DNA of 64,000 nucleotides. Origin: Antennarius striatus (taxonomy: Eukaryota; Chordata; Actinopteri; Lophiiformes; Antennariidae). Below, piece after piece: positions 45,974 through 59,757 of this stretch. The notes under the pieces were generated by a model. That model had not been told where the DNA came from. It was given only the letters and a program-made list of their open reading frames with translations, and made no database searches. The stretch lies in contig NC_090779.1 in the NCBI RefSeq assembly GCF_040054535.1, positions 19,330,501 through 19,394,500 of the forward strand, given 5' to 3'. The translations under genes were made by a program, and so were the position numbers. Numbering within the stretch: position 1 is the first letter of the stretch; each line of letters begins with the position of its first letter.

Positions 45974-48639
45974 TAACCAGTTTTTACACTTTATGTTTTG
46001 ACTTGCTATAACATGTTGTTATAGCTATTTTGAACACAGATCAATTGAAACCATAAATCTAATGGCTTGTCTGATACCAAATGCTGAATAACACTTTATA
46101 TAGTAATGTGACACAAGATTTTACAGCTTTGAAAGGGTATTACCCTTGTTGTCATTTTATTTTTTATTGAGTTATAAATGATAACATGGTAACAGTAGCA
46201 AGCAATGCTATGTTTTAATCAGAATGTTTTAAACAGTTAGGGTTGCAGAACATGGGAGATTAAAAAGCTATACTTTTGAATGCGCAGCATGGTGTTCACT
46301 TTATAATGTTGTATCCTTGGAATTTGAGTTCAACAGCTGTAAAACCTTCAGGTGTCATCAAATAAGTTTGCAATCTCGACCCGTCTCTATTACTCACTTC
46401 TTTCAACTTATTTCATGCTTTGTGTTTTTGTTTTTTTGCTTCTGTTTCAAGCTTGCACAAAGAGAAGCAGGTATTACACAAGGTTTACAGTTATATAACT
46501 GTGGAAGGTGTTCCAATAAAAACATAAATTTTCATTGGTATAAAGAACTGTGGAGTGAACTATGTTCAGTAGTTTGTTCAGCTGTCAACAAGTTGAGGCT
46601 TGAGATGTGAGTCTTGTTAGTTCTTCTTTTTCTCTTCCCTTTACCCACTATCACTCTTCTGGGTTCTGTCCCTATATGGTCAAAGTGTCACTTCATACTG
46701 ATTCCACAGGAAATCCACCATCTGAATAGCAAGTTTTAAAAATGAAGAAGAAAGAAAAAGCGAAACACCACAGTAGGATTGACAGAATTAAACAGTCGTG
46801 CATTGTCATCTGGCTTCTGAAGATACAAGTATTCTTGTAATTCCAGCCCACGGCGCTACTCTACATGTTGCCTTGTGTAATTTTGTCTATATAATTGTCT
46901 ATATTCTTAATTCAGGTACAAAGAAAATTAAAATGATCCCAAACTGAATTTCAGAAGAGTTTCTGTATCCAAAGACACAATGACACGACACATTAGAAAA
47001 ACCTTAACCCAAAGCACCTTTCCGTTGAGGTTTTAACATAAATAGCACGTGAGGTCTATCACAAGGTGTGCTGTGTTTTTCTTACGTGTCACAGGAAAAA
47101 GAACAACACTTGAGAGTTTGTTTACACGTTACATCTTCTTTTACATGTGTGTGTGTAAGGATTTCAATAAGGCAGCCACTCCTCTGAGACTGAGGTGCTT
47201 TTCTTTTGTTGTTGTTGGGGTTTTTTTTTGGTTTTTTTGATTGTTTTTGCATACACCATAATGTGTCATCTGAGATTGCAGCTAAACTGCATCTTGGGGA
47301 CTTCAATCAAACATTTATATAGAATTGTGCAACTTAGTTAATGGCAGTCAAATAAAATAACTAGATTGAATTACATTTTTACAGGCTTAGATAAATGCTA
47401 CTGTACTTGCGTGACATATCCCATCAAGATTCAACAGACCGGATAACATTTCCAGCCTTAGCATACCTATCAGCGTTGGATCCCACTGTAGTTGACCCAT
47501 GCGTTAATTTACAGGGATAGAACTAATTCTATTCCTTCAGTAATTCAGAGAGTCATTAAAATGCAAATACAAGCTCATTTTTCATTGTAAATGTCTGTGC
47601 AAAGAGGCAGTTGACCTTTTCCTGTCACCTTATGGCTACAGAGACGGTGCAATGTGACAATGGAGCAGGTTCAGTAAATGAATAACTATTTTACTGGTGG
47701 TCACTGATCCATCCAAAACAGAGAGTTACAGTCTAATTAAAATGATGGCGGACTCTACAGAGCACTGTGATTAAGTAATTGCAGTGAATAAAAAAAAAAA
47801 AAGTATTACGAGAAGGAAAGTATTAATAGAGACTTTTGATGTCCACATGAAGAAAACACACTCCTAGCTTAGCAATATCTTTGTTGTCTAACATATGGGA
47901 GGGGAAGACTTCTGAGAGCCTGACATGAGTGGTGATCTAAACCAATAACAGACTGGCATCACAGCAAACAGGCAACCCACTGTCAGCTTGCATTTACAGC
48001 GTCAGCAGTGTCAGTACGCTCAGTAAACAGATGCTCATTTAGGGCGGAAGAATGAAGTCGCCCTCGGCCCGTTGGTGACAATGGCCTGTCTGTGCCAACA
48101 CTGTGAAGCCCTGGCAGACAGGAGCTGAGAACTGATCCGTTCACACTCACATTCCCTCTTTGTTGTTCCGTCTTTTGCCTGGAAGAATTTGAATAGAGAC
48201 CCCCCACCTCCAACCCCCAATTTGCTTTGCTCAAATGTGGAAATTTTTTAATGTACACGTCCCCATTCACCCTCCTGCTAACCCATTTCTATTGCTGTCT
48301 CCCTCTCTAGCTCTCTCATTTTTTCTCCAATTGCGATAATAATAATAACAACAACAGTATTCACAACTTTCAGTCTTTTTTCCGACACCTATCCAATTTA
48401 CAAATTATAGACGGAGAGAAACAACTCAGGAAGCTGCAAGCAATTATAAAGAAAGATTTTAGAGGTAAGATTGGTGGTTCATTGTGATTGATTAAATATG
48501 AGACAGTGGGAATTGTCGCTATGTCTGCTGTGTGATATAATTTTCCAGTGCCGTGTCTTGGGTAAAAACTCAGAAATCTGTAAATGCTCCTTTTAATCAA
48601 TCATTGAAACGCAAACCATGTCTTGTGTTCGGTACTGCG

Positions 48640-48752
48640 GATTGTGTGTAGTACCGATTGTGTGCAGTACCGATTGTGTGTAGTACCAATTGTGTGTAGT
48701 ACCAATTGTGTGTAGTACCGAAGCTTGTGAAACAAGTAGTTTCACAAGCTCT
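48640..48752. repeat. 16-bp minisatellite ending in a perfect 12-bp hairpin
   Basis: About five units of GATTGTGTGTAGTACC with small changes, then AGCTTGTGAAAC, a 5-nt loop and GTTTCACAAGCT at about 48722-48750. Confidence 0.85.
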
Positions 48753-48973
48753 TCACCTTCCCACTCTATAGCAAAGATGACTTCAGTGAGGGTGAGACGT
48801 GTCATTTCACGCTCAACTTTTTATCCATATTTGAGTATTCCACCTACATTGTTATGGTATAATTCTTTTTTTTTTGCTCTTTTTTTTGTACATTCAGAGG
48901 AAATCTACCCATTGCGTATAAAAGTTTGATAACATTGGGTGTCTCAACAAAATTCTTGTCTTTCTCTTCCTCC

Positions 48974-49105
<132 letters not shown>

Positions 49106-49254
49106 CACATATGCATGCATGCATGCTTGGACAGAGCACATGACTTGCTGTAGGCTGTAAAACATGATGATGTGTAGAGGAGTTCAGAGGAATGCAGGAA
49201 GGATCTGCTAACCCTTCCTTAGATGCTCCAACATGTTTTGTAAGCTATCCCCCC

Positions 49255-49491
<237 letters not shown>

Positions 49492-50344
49492 GTGCAGATT
49501 GGGTAAAGGGCATGCTAAGACTGATGTTGTATGGAGCTGTCAGGACATGAATGCTACACTTAAAAACACTGAAGAACTTTTTGGAAGGGTATATAAATTC
49601 AGTGTTAAGACAAATGTTTTTAACATTGATGGAATGTATATTGAAAATGTTCAACATCCTTCGTCAAAATGTAAACTTCGGATTCAAAATGTAATTTGTC
49701 CTGGAAAAAAATACTGATAGGGTTTTTCCCATTTGTGTGTACACAGGTCTCCTCAGGACAGATGTTGTCAAGTCAGTTTCAGATTGTTGGAATGTGTGTT
49801 CCTAAAGTTACAGACTTCAGGAACACACAAAATGTTGTTTTTATACTGTTTTTTTGTTGTATTTTTTAAAACCTTTTTTTTTTTACTGTTTATGATATTT
49901 TGCAAATATCATAAATAAAAGATCAATAAAAATAAATATATCATGATGTAGATTCAATTCAAGCAACGTCTGAGTAAAATGTGCACGTTTGGAAGCTTCA
50001 ATTTTGTTTTTTCTCATTTCTTCCTCAACATTTCTCCATTTCTACAGACACATATTTATGACATATATAATGTAGATCAATGTGCTATGCCTTATAGATT
50101 TTTGTAGTTTTCCAGTCTTATCTAATCTCTTTTATATTATCTAATTGCTGTGTAAACTTGAGAGACACAGATGGTACTCTGAAAAGCAGATTTTTCTACC
50201 AGTTAAACATTGTTTGTAACTGTGATTAATAATGGCAACAGAATTTTGTGTGGAAATGATTGTTAAGGTCTGAGTGACAATGTACAGTTTCTGGTTCATC
50301 ATATGTTCAAATACTTGTGGTTACTGTGACTCATCTCTTGTAGC

Positions 50345-50430
50345 TTAGAGATCTAATTGACGGACGGACGGACGAACAAACACACAAACACTGACAATTA
50401 CAAAACATCACTGCTTCACAGGATGTAATA
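50345..50430 (-). repeat. Dispersed repeat family, end fragment E
   Basis: A (GGAC)n run, then AACACTGACAATTACAAAAC, ATCACTGCTTCACAGGATGT. It matches the outer end of copies A and C in reverse orientation. Confidence 0.75.
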
Positions 50431-51225
50431 AAGAAGACGAATCTACCTTTATTACAAGAGCAATGAAGTAATTCATACTTATTTTTTAATGTATTTTTTT
50501 CAGTGTTGCCATGATATTGAATAGAGTTGATGAAGAACAGCTGATACCTCAGTGGACAACCACAGTCACTCCTGACTCAACCAGCCTGACTTATCACACA
50601 TTTATTTGAAGTGATCTTAAATTTCAACCTTGACGACTCACTTTTTCACAGCTTACATTGACTGATCCCAGACCTCGATCATGACGCAACCTGTCTGCTA
50701 GCCTGTTTAACACACACACACACACGCGCGCACGCACGCACGCACACACACACACACACACACACCAATGGAGTCATGTTTTATCAGTGACTGAGTCATG
50801 CTGACATCATTAATCCAGTCATCTGGCAGCTGCGGCAGAGTTGGACACGGATGGTGATGGGTCAGACAGCAGCTGTACAAGAACGGTAAAAGTCTTCAAA
50901 TGTTAAAAAAGGTTTGCAGCATGGAAATTAAATGTGAAAATGTTCTACTGGTTCTGGCTGGATCGCTGACCTCATCTTTTATCTTTTAGGCTAAAGGGGT
51001 GTCTGAAGGCACCTCTGAGCACCTGCAGACAGACTGCAACAAAACACAAATCCATGGAATGCATGAAAAACTTCTAAAGACCTGATTGAGGTGTGAATCA
51101 GTGGAGCTCTACTTGAACATCCGCTTCAAATGATGACTGTAAAGATTGTTTTTGTTCAAGTTTGTGTGTCATTTTGTGGGGCATCATCAGCTGTTGTCTG
51201 GCTGTTAGGTTAAACTTAACACCTA

Positions 51226-51580
51226 TGAGTCGGCAGTAGCTCAGTCTTAGGCTCGGGACCGTAGGGTGGTCAGTTCAACACCCACCTGTGGACCAAAAAT
51301 TTGGAGCGTGAACCGGTAGTTGGAGAGGTGCCAGTTTACCTTCTGACCACTGCTGAGGTGCTCTTGAGCAAGGCACTGCCCCCCCAAAACAAGTTAGAGA
51401 GGAGCTGTATGATGCTCTACTATCATCCTCTCATTTGCCGGCCTAGCCCATTGTGGGTGTGTGTGTATGTGTGTGTGTGCTACGGCCTCTATGCCTACAG
51501 TACTTGTGTGAAATATAAAAAAATAGAGTGGATAAGTTATTTCCCTACGGGGATCATTAAAGTATAATTCTTCATCTTCT
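51226..51580 (+). mobile_element. tRNA-derived SINE
   Basis: The 5' part is tRNA-like with a polymerase III A-box-like GCAGTAGCTCAGTCTTAGG and a B-box-like TCAGTTCAACACCC about 35 nt later. It continues with CTCTTGAGCAAGGCACTGCC, a GT stretch, and a tail TACGGGGATCATTAAAGTAT typical of fish SINEs. The open frame at 51301-51567 lies wholly within it and is not a gene. Confidence 0.82.
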
Positions 51581-54187
51581 TCTATGACTGGGTGATTTCA
51601 TACAATTAAGAACAGATTGTAATTTCTCTGGGGTTTTTTTGGATAACTTTATTGGGTGAAATGTTCAACATTCATCCACTTCAGTGTCTAAGTAACCTAA
51701 AAAAAAAAAAAAGGCCAAACCCTATGAAGAACCTCGGTGATTTTTGTTTCATGTCCCTCAAAAAGTCTACAGCATGATATCATCCAGATGACTATTAATG
51801 ATCATGTGACGCAGAGAGACACAAAAGACAACTTGAGTAACAGATTTTGGAAAAAAACATGAATTTTTATTTTGAAATGAATCAACTTGTGCCCACTGAG
51901 GTTCTTGACATTTTCCCTTTTTTTGCATGATTTTTTTTCTAAAATCTCATCTGCCAAATGTTCAAGTTAACAAATGCTCTTAAAAATAAAATCAAAAGGC
52001 AAAGTTTCAGACTAAAAGAAATTCATCTTTAAAAGGGTACAAGTAAAATCCTACTTTTTTGCAGGGGGGGAACTGTTGAAACCACACATGAAGGGATGCT
52101 ACAACCAAAGCTGGCTCTTTCTGGACTGGGATGACAAGCCCAGGCCCACTTTGTGATTGGCCAGGTACAGGTAAAAGTCCCACCCCTATGTAAGGGGGAT
52201 AGCCTATCACAGTGTAGTGTCCACAAGCTCCCATTATGCCCATTTCTCCCTGGGAGACTAAGGCAGTCAAACACAGTAGGTTACAGTATGTATCCATACC
52301 TTTCAGGCATAAATGAAACACCAAAAGAAAAGATCTCCATTCTCAAAATCCTTTGGGGAACATTCAATACTTGATGACAAGTATAAGTAAAGGATCAATG
52401 TATTTTGTGTCATTCTCTGTCATGTGCTTTATTCCAGTTCTACAAACTGTTGGTTCATTCAAATTCTCAAAGAGACACATTTGGAATGATGGTAAAAGGG
52501 AATCATGGCATAAAGCAATCAAATAATAAAGACAGGACAAACATAGTACATTTGGAGATTAAACCCAGTGGTTCGTCTTTGAGACAAATCCAAACAGCTG
52601 TTTGGCAAGAGCTAAATGTATACTTAGCATTACGACTCAAGCTTTATCCAAACAAGACGCCAATCATCACTGAGGACACAGGTTAATAAAAATGGAGATC
52701 TTTTCCTCCAGGAGGTACAGTGTAACATGACTTACAACATGCTCTGGTGTCAAACACAGGTGAAGGGCTTCATTTCAAAATAAGACATTTATCCTTATCC
52801 TAAGTGTTGAAAACTTGATTCATGATAAGAATATACGTTTTTGAGGTGAAACCCTTCCTTTTTTTTTCTCCACATCCTCATTACATGGAATTATTCCCGG
52901 TAAACAGTGCTAAAGCCTGGATGTAACTTAATAATGCTCAACTGCTGCCAAGCTGAGATGAAGATTGGTGTGAGATGATGACGCACAGCACAGTCGATAA
53001 CCAACCATGAGCTGATTGGGGAGAGGGCAGAGCACAACAGAAAACAGACAGCACTCTGGTTCATTAGTGTTTATACACTTGCTTTTACATCAGTCATTTC
53101 AGAACTCCAACTCTGGACATGTCATTGTTCGCAGACACCTAGAGTATTAACAGAATTGCACTATTTCGGTTCATTTTGGGACTAAATCTGGACCAGTTCA
53201 ACATTTTAGGAGATATGCTTTTTTGCTTTTGAGTGCTGGTATGGAGATGAGTGGGTCAATGCCACTCTTAGTGATAGTCATTCAAGAAGAAGGCCGGAAG
53301 CCACTCAACATAGGTCAAAATAAAAATAACAGCCTGTCCTTGTCAAAAGAAAATAATATAAAAAGGCAAAAATGCCTGAAGTTAATTAACAAACATGTAA
53401 TATCTTACTTGGCAAAAAAGACTGGGTGGTTTATCTGAAATATTATTCCTAGGTTGAAATCAAGGACTTTTTCCCTACTCCACTTGTTTTACACTGGAGT
53501 TTTTGTATGGACGAAAAAAACAAAAAACGACCAGCAATGTTAATTAGGGAAACTGAGGTTTTCGATCTCGTAAAAGCAATAAGGCATACTCTCAAAAATA
53601 TTAAATTATTTCTTTAACAGTCCAGATATATACTTGAATAAAACAACTTTAAGTGTGCAAAATCTGAATGCCTCAATGACAATATTCCAGAGTTGGTCAG
53701 AGACAATTCAGCCACGTTGTCTTGTGGATGTGATTTGTAATGTTCTAGGTCCAGAAACTGATGCAAGCAAGTATGTAAACCAAGCAGCTTGTGCAAAAGA
53801 GTTGTTGCACCCTAAGTGTTTGTATCAATGAACCTACTTTGAAACTGATGTTTAAAGTGCAGCAATAAGCTGTTCAACCAATGACAATAGAGAGTCCTCT
53901 CTGACAAAACACCATTGTTAGGACATATAAATGGTGTTTGGTTAGTTTCACTCTCTCACCCTGGTTCTACGGCTCCTGGTGCATCTCTGCTTTGTAGTAG
54001 GACTTCACTTAGATGGTAGATTTGTGCTTGGTGCATGCATTTTGCTTTGCTATTGAGACGTCTCTGTCCTGTCTCTCCCTCTCCCCAAGAGGTAGCAGCC
54101 CCTCCCCAACACTCCCTGCCCCCAGATAATCCACCCCATCTCGATAAGACCTGACCCCAAACCCTTGCAGTTGACTGTGGCACATCT
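51581..54187 (-). other. Probable long 3' UTR/flank of cotl1
   Basis: No exon is recognised. Minus-strand AATAAA-like signals occur, for example near 51870 (AATAAAAATTCAT), which would imply a 3' UTR of about 2.3 kb. This is a guess from sequence alone. Confidence 0.3.
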
Positions 54188-56663
54188 TTATTCAGCCTGA
54201 GCATCGTAATTGGCTCCACCGGTTTTCTTTAGCTCCTCACGGATGTATTCCTCATCCAGGTCCTTCTGGTCATTGAAGGAGAACTCCTTGGCAAAGTTCT
54301 GCAGAACAAAAATAACAAAAAGAAGAAGAATTAAGAATTGAGGTCATTAAGAAAAGCAAAAATAAGAGACCAAAAAATCATCAATACTTGTTTCAGTTGG
54401 AATCTTGTTTGAATAGAATCAGTGGATTTATTCCTCATAAAATTACGATTGTAGAAACCAAATACCTCTTCGTGTTGGATTATTCAGAGACAAATGTTGG
54501 TTCCTTGAGAGTTTTTCCTCAATAGTCTTTCACAAACCTTGAGCTCACCTTTAAATAGTATTAAATATCTCACAATTTACAACATGAGGCGCTTTTGGCA
54601 ATTGGTTTCGCTAAAAGGAAGCCTCACTTCATCTATTATTGGCTACATTTCCATCAGGTTATGCCTCCAAAATAGATGAACAGAAAAGTTTGGTATCATC
54701 TTGAACAACATTCTCCCATGATGCATCAGAGTCTCCTTCACATTTAATCTTTCTCCATTTGATTTGCTGATGATTGCTGCTTTATTTTTGACATTTTGTT
54801 TTTTCAATCCCTTTGTCCAACATTCTGTAATCACTCAGTTTCCCTAGAGGGACTATTACAGCTTTGCACTAATTTACTCTCATGATGGCAACCATTATTT
54901 TAATTGCTACTCTCTCCACATGCAAGCCCACAGGTCTGACCTGCACAATCTCTTTAACCAAGGCTTTGTCGGTGCTGATCTTGCCAAGCTTCAGCCCAGA
55001 GATGTTCTTGCCCATCCAGGTGATGAAAGTGAACTTGGCCCGTTTGCTCATGGCATCTCCAGTTGTGACCCGTAGAAAGCCGAATATACGACAGTCATCT
55101 GCAGGAGGAGAGCGAGAGAATATTAGACAGAATACAGATTGATGAGGCTTTCTGGTTTTATTCAATCACTTTGTAACACCCATGTTACAAAGTTACGTGA
55201 AGAATGTGAAGTTGAATTTTTCCACCTGCTACACCTCTGAATGAAAAAAACCTACATGTTTCAAAAGTGTCACGACACACATGGTGTGTGTGTGTGTGTG
55301 TTGAACAAAGTACATATTCAGGTCAACGATGAAATGACTCAAATCTTTTGTGAGACTTTCAGCTAAAACACAGATCTCCCAGTGACCACATCTTCTACTG
55401 TCATGGAAGTCCACCTCAGAAATAACTGTAATACATATGTCTTTAACACCAGTTCCAATGAAACAGTGCAGTTGAGACACATTCATCTGGAGGACAACGT
55501 GCTAACAGACATGTAATGATGTAATAACACTCAGACAGAGTATGGTTACACGTCCAGAGAAGCTGTGTTTAGACTCTGGGCAGAGAGGCATGTTACCTCC
55601 TCACACACAAACATTCTGGGACTACAATTAAACATTTCTTTGTTCAAAAGATTGTATCCCTCATGATCATTAATCTCAAGCATCAGGAAAAATATCCTCA
55701 CTGGGTTAACAACACACAAACCTGGTTCTCAAGATTGGTGATTTGCAGAAGCATGCAAGTCAATCAGGAAATTAAATACAGGTAGTCCTCAACCAAAGCT
55801 GTTTAAATAAATCCACTGGACTTTAAGAAAGTTTCTAAAAGATGTTTTGCCTCTCATCCAACAGGCTTCTTCAATTCTGAAAGTGGCTGGTCTTGTCCCA
55901 GCTTATTATTTATTATCTTCCAATTTATAAGATATTTTCCTGAAAAAATACTTCAGACAAGCATTTCGAACCAAAAGATATGGATAAGAACACAATGCAG
56001 TTGGACACTGCTGATGATTTCTAAACAACATGTTTTTCTGCCTTTGAATTTGTGTTTATGATGGTATTTTTAACCGGTTGAGAACTCCCAAAAAGCTTGA
56101 CTGCTGCATTGCCAAAGTTTGGGTGGCAGGATTCACACTTTGTTGAATGACAGAACAATCATACTACAGTTTGTTTTAATGGAATCAATCTTGACAAGTG
56201 TGAACACACCATTAAAGCTCCACCGAGAGGTATCACCATAAAACTCAGCAGAGCAGCGTTATAAATTCTGGGAATGTTTTAAAAATAATAAATTATATGG
56301 TAATAACAGTTGAAAGTATGGCGATCACCTGCACCCAGTTTAGGAGTTTTTATGTCATTTTTATGAACCTGTTGAAGCTGCTATTAGAAATGTTCCTTAC
56401 AAAGCACTAACACAAACAGCCACTGTAATGAGTCTAATCAGACTAAACCACAAAGGACATCCAAAGTTGTTTAAATAAATACACTAGAATTTAAGAAAGT
56501 TCATTGATGACGCCATTTACAATCAGGTCCTTCTGAAATTCCGCAAAAGAACTCATGTGACGTGGCTCATGCTAATGACCAACATTAGCATATGAAGGCT
56601 CTCCAGCAATAAAGCGCAAAAACATTAACATGAAGCTCAAAGTGAATCCTTGTCGTCTTCTTC

Positions 56664-56699
<36 letters not shown>

Positions 56700-58253
56700 G
56701 TTCTCTGACTGAAACAAATATTTTCACCCTCTCCAGGAACCCAGACCTTTATGCCACGCACTTCTTCTCTCTACCATATCCTTCCTGGTTTGTCTTCCCC
56801 TTTAAAGGCACGCTGACTCAGCAAGCCTCCACCCACACTGCAGAGAAAACCGCACTGAAAATACAATGATGATACAGCCAAAAAAACCAACTTGTTGGAA
56901 AAGACTTTGTTCTGTGTAAACAAAGTTGTTGTGAGCGCAGTAAGTGTTGACGGGTAACGCTGTGTCTCCCTCAGCCCATAGGAGGTCCCTCTGCGATGCA
57001 GCCTGACACCATAGTCGTCTCCTGTGAACAGTATCACCGACTGTTGTTACCAACATGTTACCGGAGGCCAAATCTGGCCTTGTTTTTAGCTTTTTTGTGT
57101 GTGTTTTTTTATTGCTGAAAGCGGCATGACACGATAATGATGCCGGTGTGTTGATCTGTCTGGTGTCCCCAGAGAATGAATCCTAATGATTCTGGTGATG
57201 CACCGCTTTTAGTTCAGAACTTGTTATTTCTAAAACTAATAATTCTAATAAAAGATATAACATTGGTGCTGTCACTACCTCAACTACTGGTGCAAAGGTG
57301 AAACAACACTGACTAATCTCATAAAATATTACTTTAAGTACATTTTTGTGACAAGGAATTTCTTCCATCTTATTGTATATTTCTGTCAACAGATACACTA
57401 TCTTTATATAAATGTTGGAAATCCCACCTGTTAAGTTCAAACATATTTAAACAGGACAAGTGTGACTTTGAGCCCATAATTAGCATTTATCATGTGATCA
57501 GCTGACACTGCTTTCCCTGCATCAATGCCTGTGATGTGGTTTAAAACACTAGAAAACTGATTTCATTGTGGGCTTAGAACAACGTTTTACTGAGAGGTGT
57601 CCAATTATTTATGACACGGTCTACATGAGCTGTGGCAGAATATCATTGAACTGAACCAAGCTGATCGCATAAACAGAATTCATGTATTTTCCTTGCAAAA
57701 GGTGGATGAGATAAAGATCACTCCCTTCAAAGCTCAGAACAGTCACTATCAGTCTGCATCATCTCCTCCTTTCCTGTTTTTTCTTCTTCCTGTTTTCTGT
57801 TTCACACTGGAAACTAAAAACTAAGCTCACAGCTAGGATGTAAAAAAATATCCTCCAAAGAAAAACGTGCTGGCTAAATCTTTAGTGATTATTGATTCTT
57901 GAAATATTTCAACTTGCAAAAGTGAGCTCATTATTGTAAGGAAGAAACAAAGACAGTACAGCCCCAAGGCAGCCAGGTTCGAAGAAAGACGGAACAGGAA
58001 CACAAAAAAAAAACCACACCCAACATCTGATCAGATACTTTTCCCCAGAGGGGACAGAAAGAGAGGAACATAACATTCTAAGACAGGTTTTCTCTGTCTG
58101 ATCTGCACCCATTAGTTATGTTCACTTGATTGGAGTCACCTCCTTTATCTTTCTAGCTGTTTATTTCCTTTTATGATGAGCACAATAAGTTCTGACTCTT
58201 AGCTGCAACAATACTGTGTGCAGAATACACAGCAGGTCTCACCCGTCGTTAAA

Positions 58254-58296
<43 letters not shown>

Positions 58297-59757
58297 CGTG
58301 TGTGTCGTGACACTTTTAAAACATGGAAGGTTTTTTTCATTCAGAGGTGTGGCAGGTGGAAAAATTCAACTTCACATTGGAACTGAGGAGATGGAGACCA
58401 ATGTGCTGATGTGAAATGCTTCGCCTAGTAAGCATGAAGAACAGGATTGTAAACCACATTATACAATGTGGTGTACACAGTTTTACTGCTTTAGCAGTGT
58501 CCACACAGGGCTCAAGGCCACAGGGTGACAGAGGAGGGTCTTAAAAGATTAGCGTCCTGCAGAGTCAAGCTCTGTGGTGTCACTTCTGTTGAACTCATAT
58601 ACTGCACAAAATGTAAAGTAGCCGGCAGCAGGGAGATGAGCTTCATCCACGTTACCACGGTAACATCTGGTTCAAAAACTACAGATGCGAATTCAGAAAA
58701 TGTTTTTTTTTTTTACCTGTGCACAAGTTCTTGAAGTCCTCAAAGTCACAGCCTACTCCTGCAGGCACGATATTGTCGTCCTCGTATTTAAAAGCAGCCC
58801 TGGAAGATGCAGAATTACACACATTATCCAATCGTTCAGTCTCGTGTTTCACAACAATATCCACGTCGGGCTCACTTTTAAAATGAAGCCATGCACAGAA
58901 TTCCTCAGACACCCATGCAAGGTGGCAGCGAGCCATGTGCAAGTGTCGCCACTACGGCTGCATACAGGACAAAGGAAATTATTTCTGCCCTGCTGGGCTT
59001 GATACTGTAGTAGGGTGATTGCTTAAAAAATAATACAAAACAAAACGAAAAACAGCATAATGATTAGACAGGACATCACAGGGTGTGTCCCTTTTAACCA
59101 GGTGCTGGAAACTGGGATTCTCCCCTAAATATTTCCATTCCCTCATCAGATGATGGGAATAGTTGAGGATATTTACTGCTATTATTTTGGATCAATGTGG
59201 TCCTGCAGCAGAATCCCAGAATCTGATGGCTAACAGAATGCAACCCAACCCACAAAGACACATTCTAAAGCAGGAGGAGTTCCTATTTAACCATCCGAGT
59301 TATTTTAAATTACATAGGGTAAATAAAATGTCGTTTAATAGATCTGGTTTTTGGGGGTATTATTGTTGGGATCGGCAGATTTAGAAAAAACTAAACTAAA
59401 CTTTTTTTTTCTCCCCAAAATAGAATTTTCACACCCTTGTCGATCAGAAACGACCACATAGTGAGTGGGTGGAATCGTTAAGAGGCTGCGTGATTTTATA
59501 ATGTTTTGGGATCAATTGGGGAGGAAAAAAAACAACAACAGATTATTTGTATATATAAATGTATATGTAAATGGGTTAATAACACGCTGATGTCTTCACA
59601 CACTAGTGCAAACACACCAGGTGAAAACCAACACCCACAATGGTCCCGCTGTAGAATGTGGATTAGGACCCACGTCCACTCACCAATTGGTATCCGTGTC
59701 ATCGTTTCTGACCTGGTCGTAAGCTGCCCTGCAAGCGTCTTTATCGATCTGTGGCAT
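54188..59757 (-). CDS. cotl1: Coactosin-like F-actin binding protein, complete, 4 exons
   Basis: Minus-strand exons are 59684-59757, 58717-58799, 54941-55098 and 54188-54298. They join in frame to 141 aa (human 142). The protein is one ADF-homology domain: IDKDACRAAYDQVRNDD, AAFKYEDDNIVPAG, RIFGFLRVTTGDAMSKRAKF, FITWMGKNISGLK, ISTDKALVKEIVQNFAKEF, ending KKTGGANYDAQAE. COTL1 binds actin filaments without severing them and also binds and stabilises 5-lipoxygenase. The start MPQIDKDA replaces human MATKIDKEA at the same position. Intron 2 is 3.6 kb and holds an inverted pair of about 90-bp repeats. The gene lies head to head with klhl36, 3.1 kb apart. Confidence 0.94.
55200..55290 (+). repeat. 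Inverted repeat in cotl1 intron 2, left copy
   Basis: Contains AATGTGAAGTTGAATTTTTC, CACCTCTGAATGAAAAAAACC and AAAAGTGTCACGACACAC, then a GT tract. It pairs with 58290-58378 in reverse complement with only a few differences. Confidence 0.88.
55797..55910 (+). repeat. Interspersed repeat fragment in cotl1 intron 2, partly repeated at 56461-56505
   Basis: TTTAAATAAATCCACTGGAC, then GATGTTTTGCCTCTCATCC and AGGCTTCTTCAATTCTGA. These phrases are common in fish interspersed repeats. The first 45 bp recur at 56461-56505 in the same orientation. Confidence 0.6.
56665..56700. repeat. (CAT)n microsatellite
   Basis: About 12 trinucleotide units in cotl1 intron 2; gives a His run in one frame. Confidence 0.93.
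58290..58378 (-). repeat. Inverted repeat in cotl1 intron 2, right copy
   Basis: Reverse complement of the copy at 55200-55290, ending next to a (CA)n tract at 58256-58290. Both copies abut a dinucleotide tract on the same relative side. Confidence 0.88.

Noticed and set aside
51235-51300. tRNA gene
   Set aside because: Only the A- and B-box-like phrases remain; the cloverleaf is degenerate and a SINE body follows.
51301-51567. 88-codon frame as a small gene
   Set aside because: It lies entirely inside a tRNA-derived SINE.
52007-52324. 105-codon minus-strand frame downstream of cotl1
   Set aside because: No recognisable similarity and no splice structure; more likely cotl1 3' UTR or flank.
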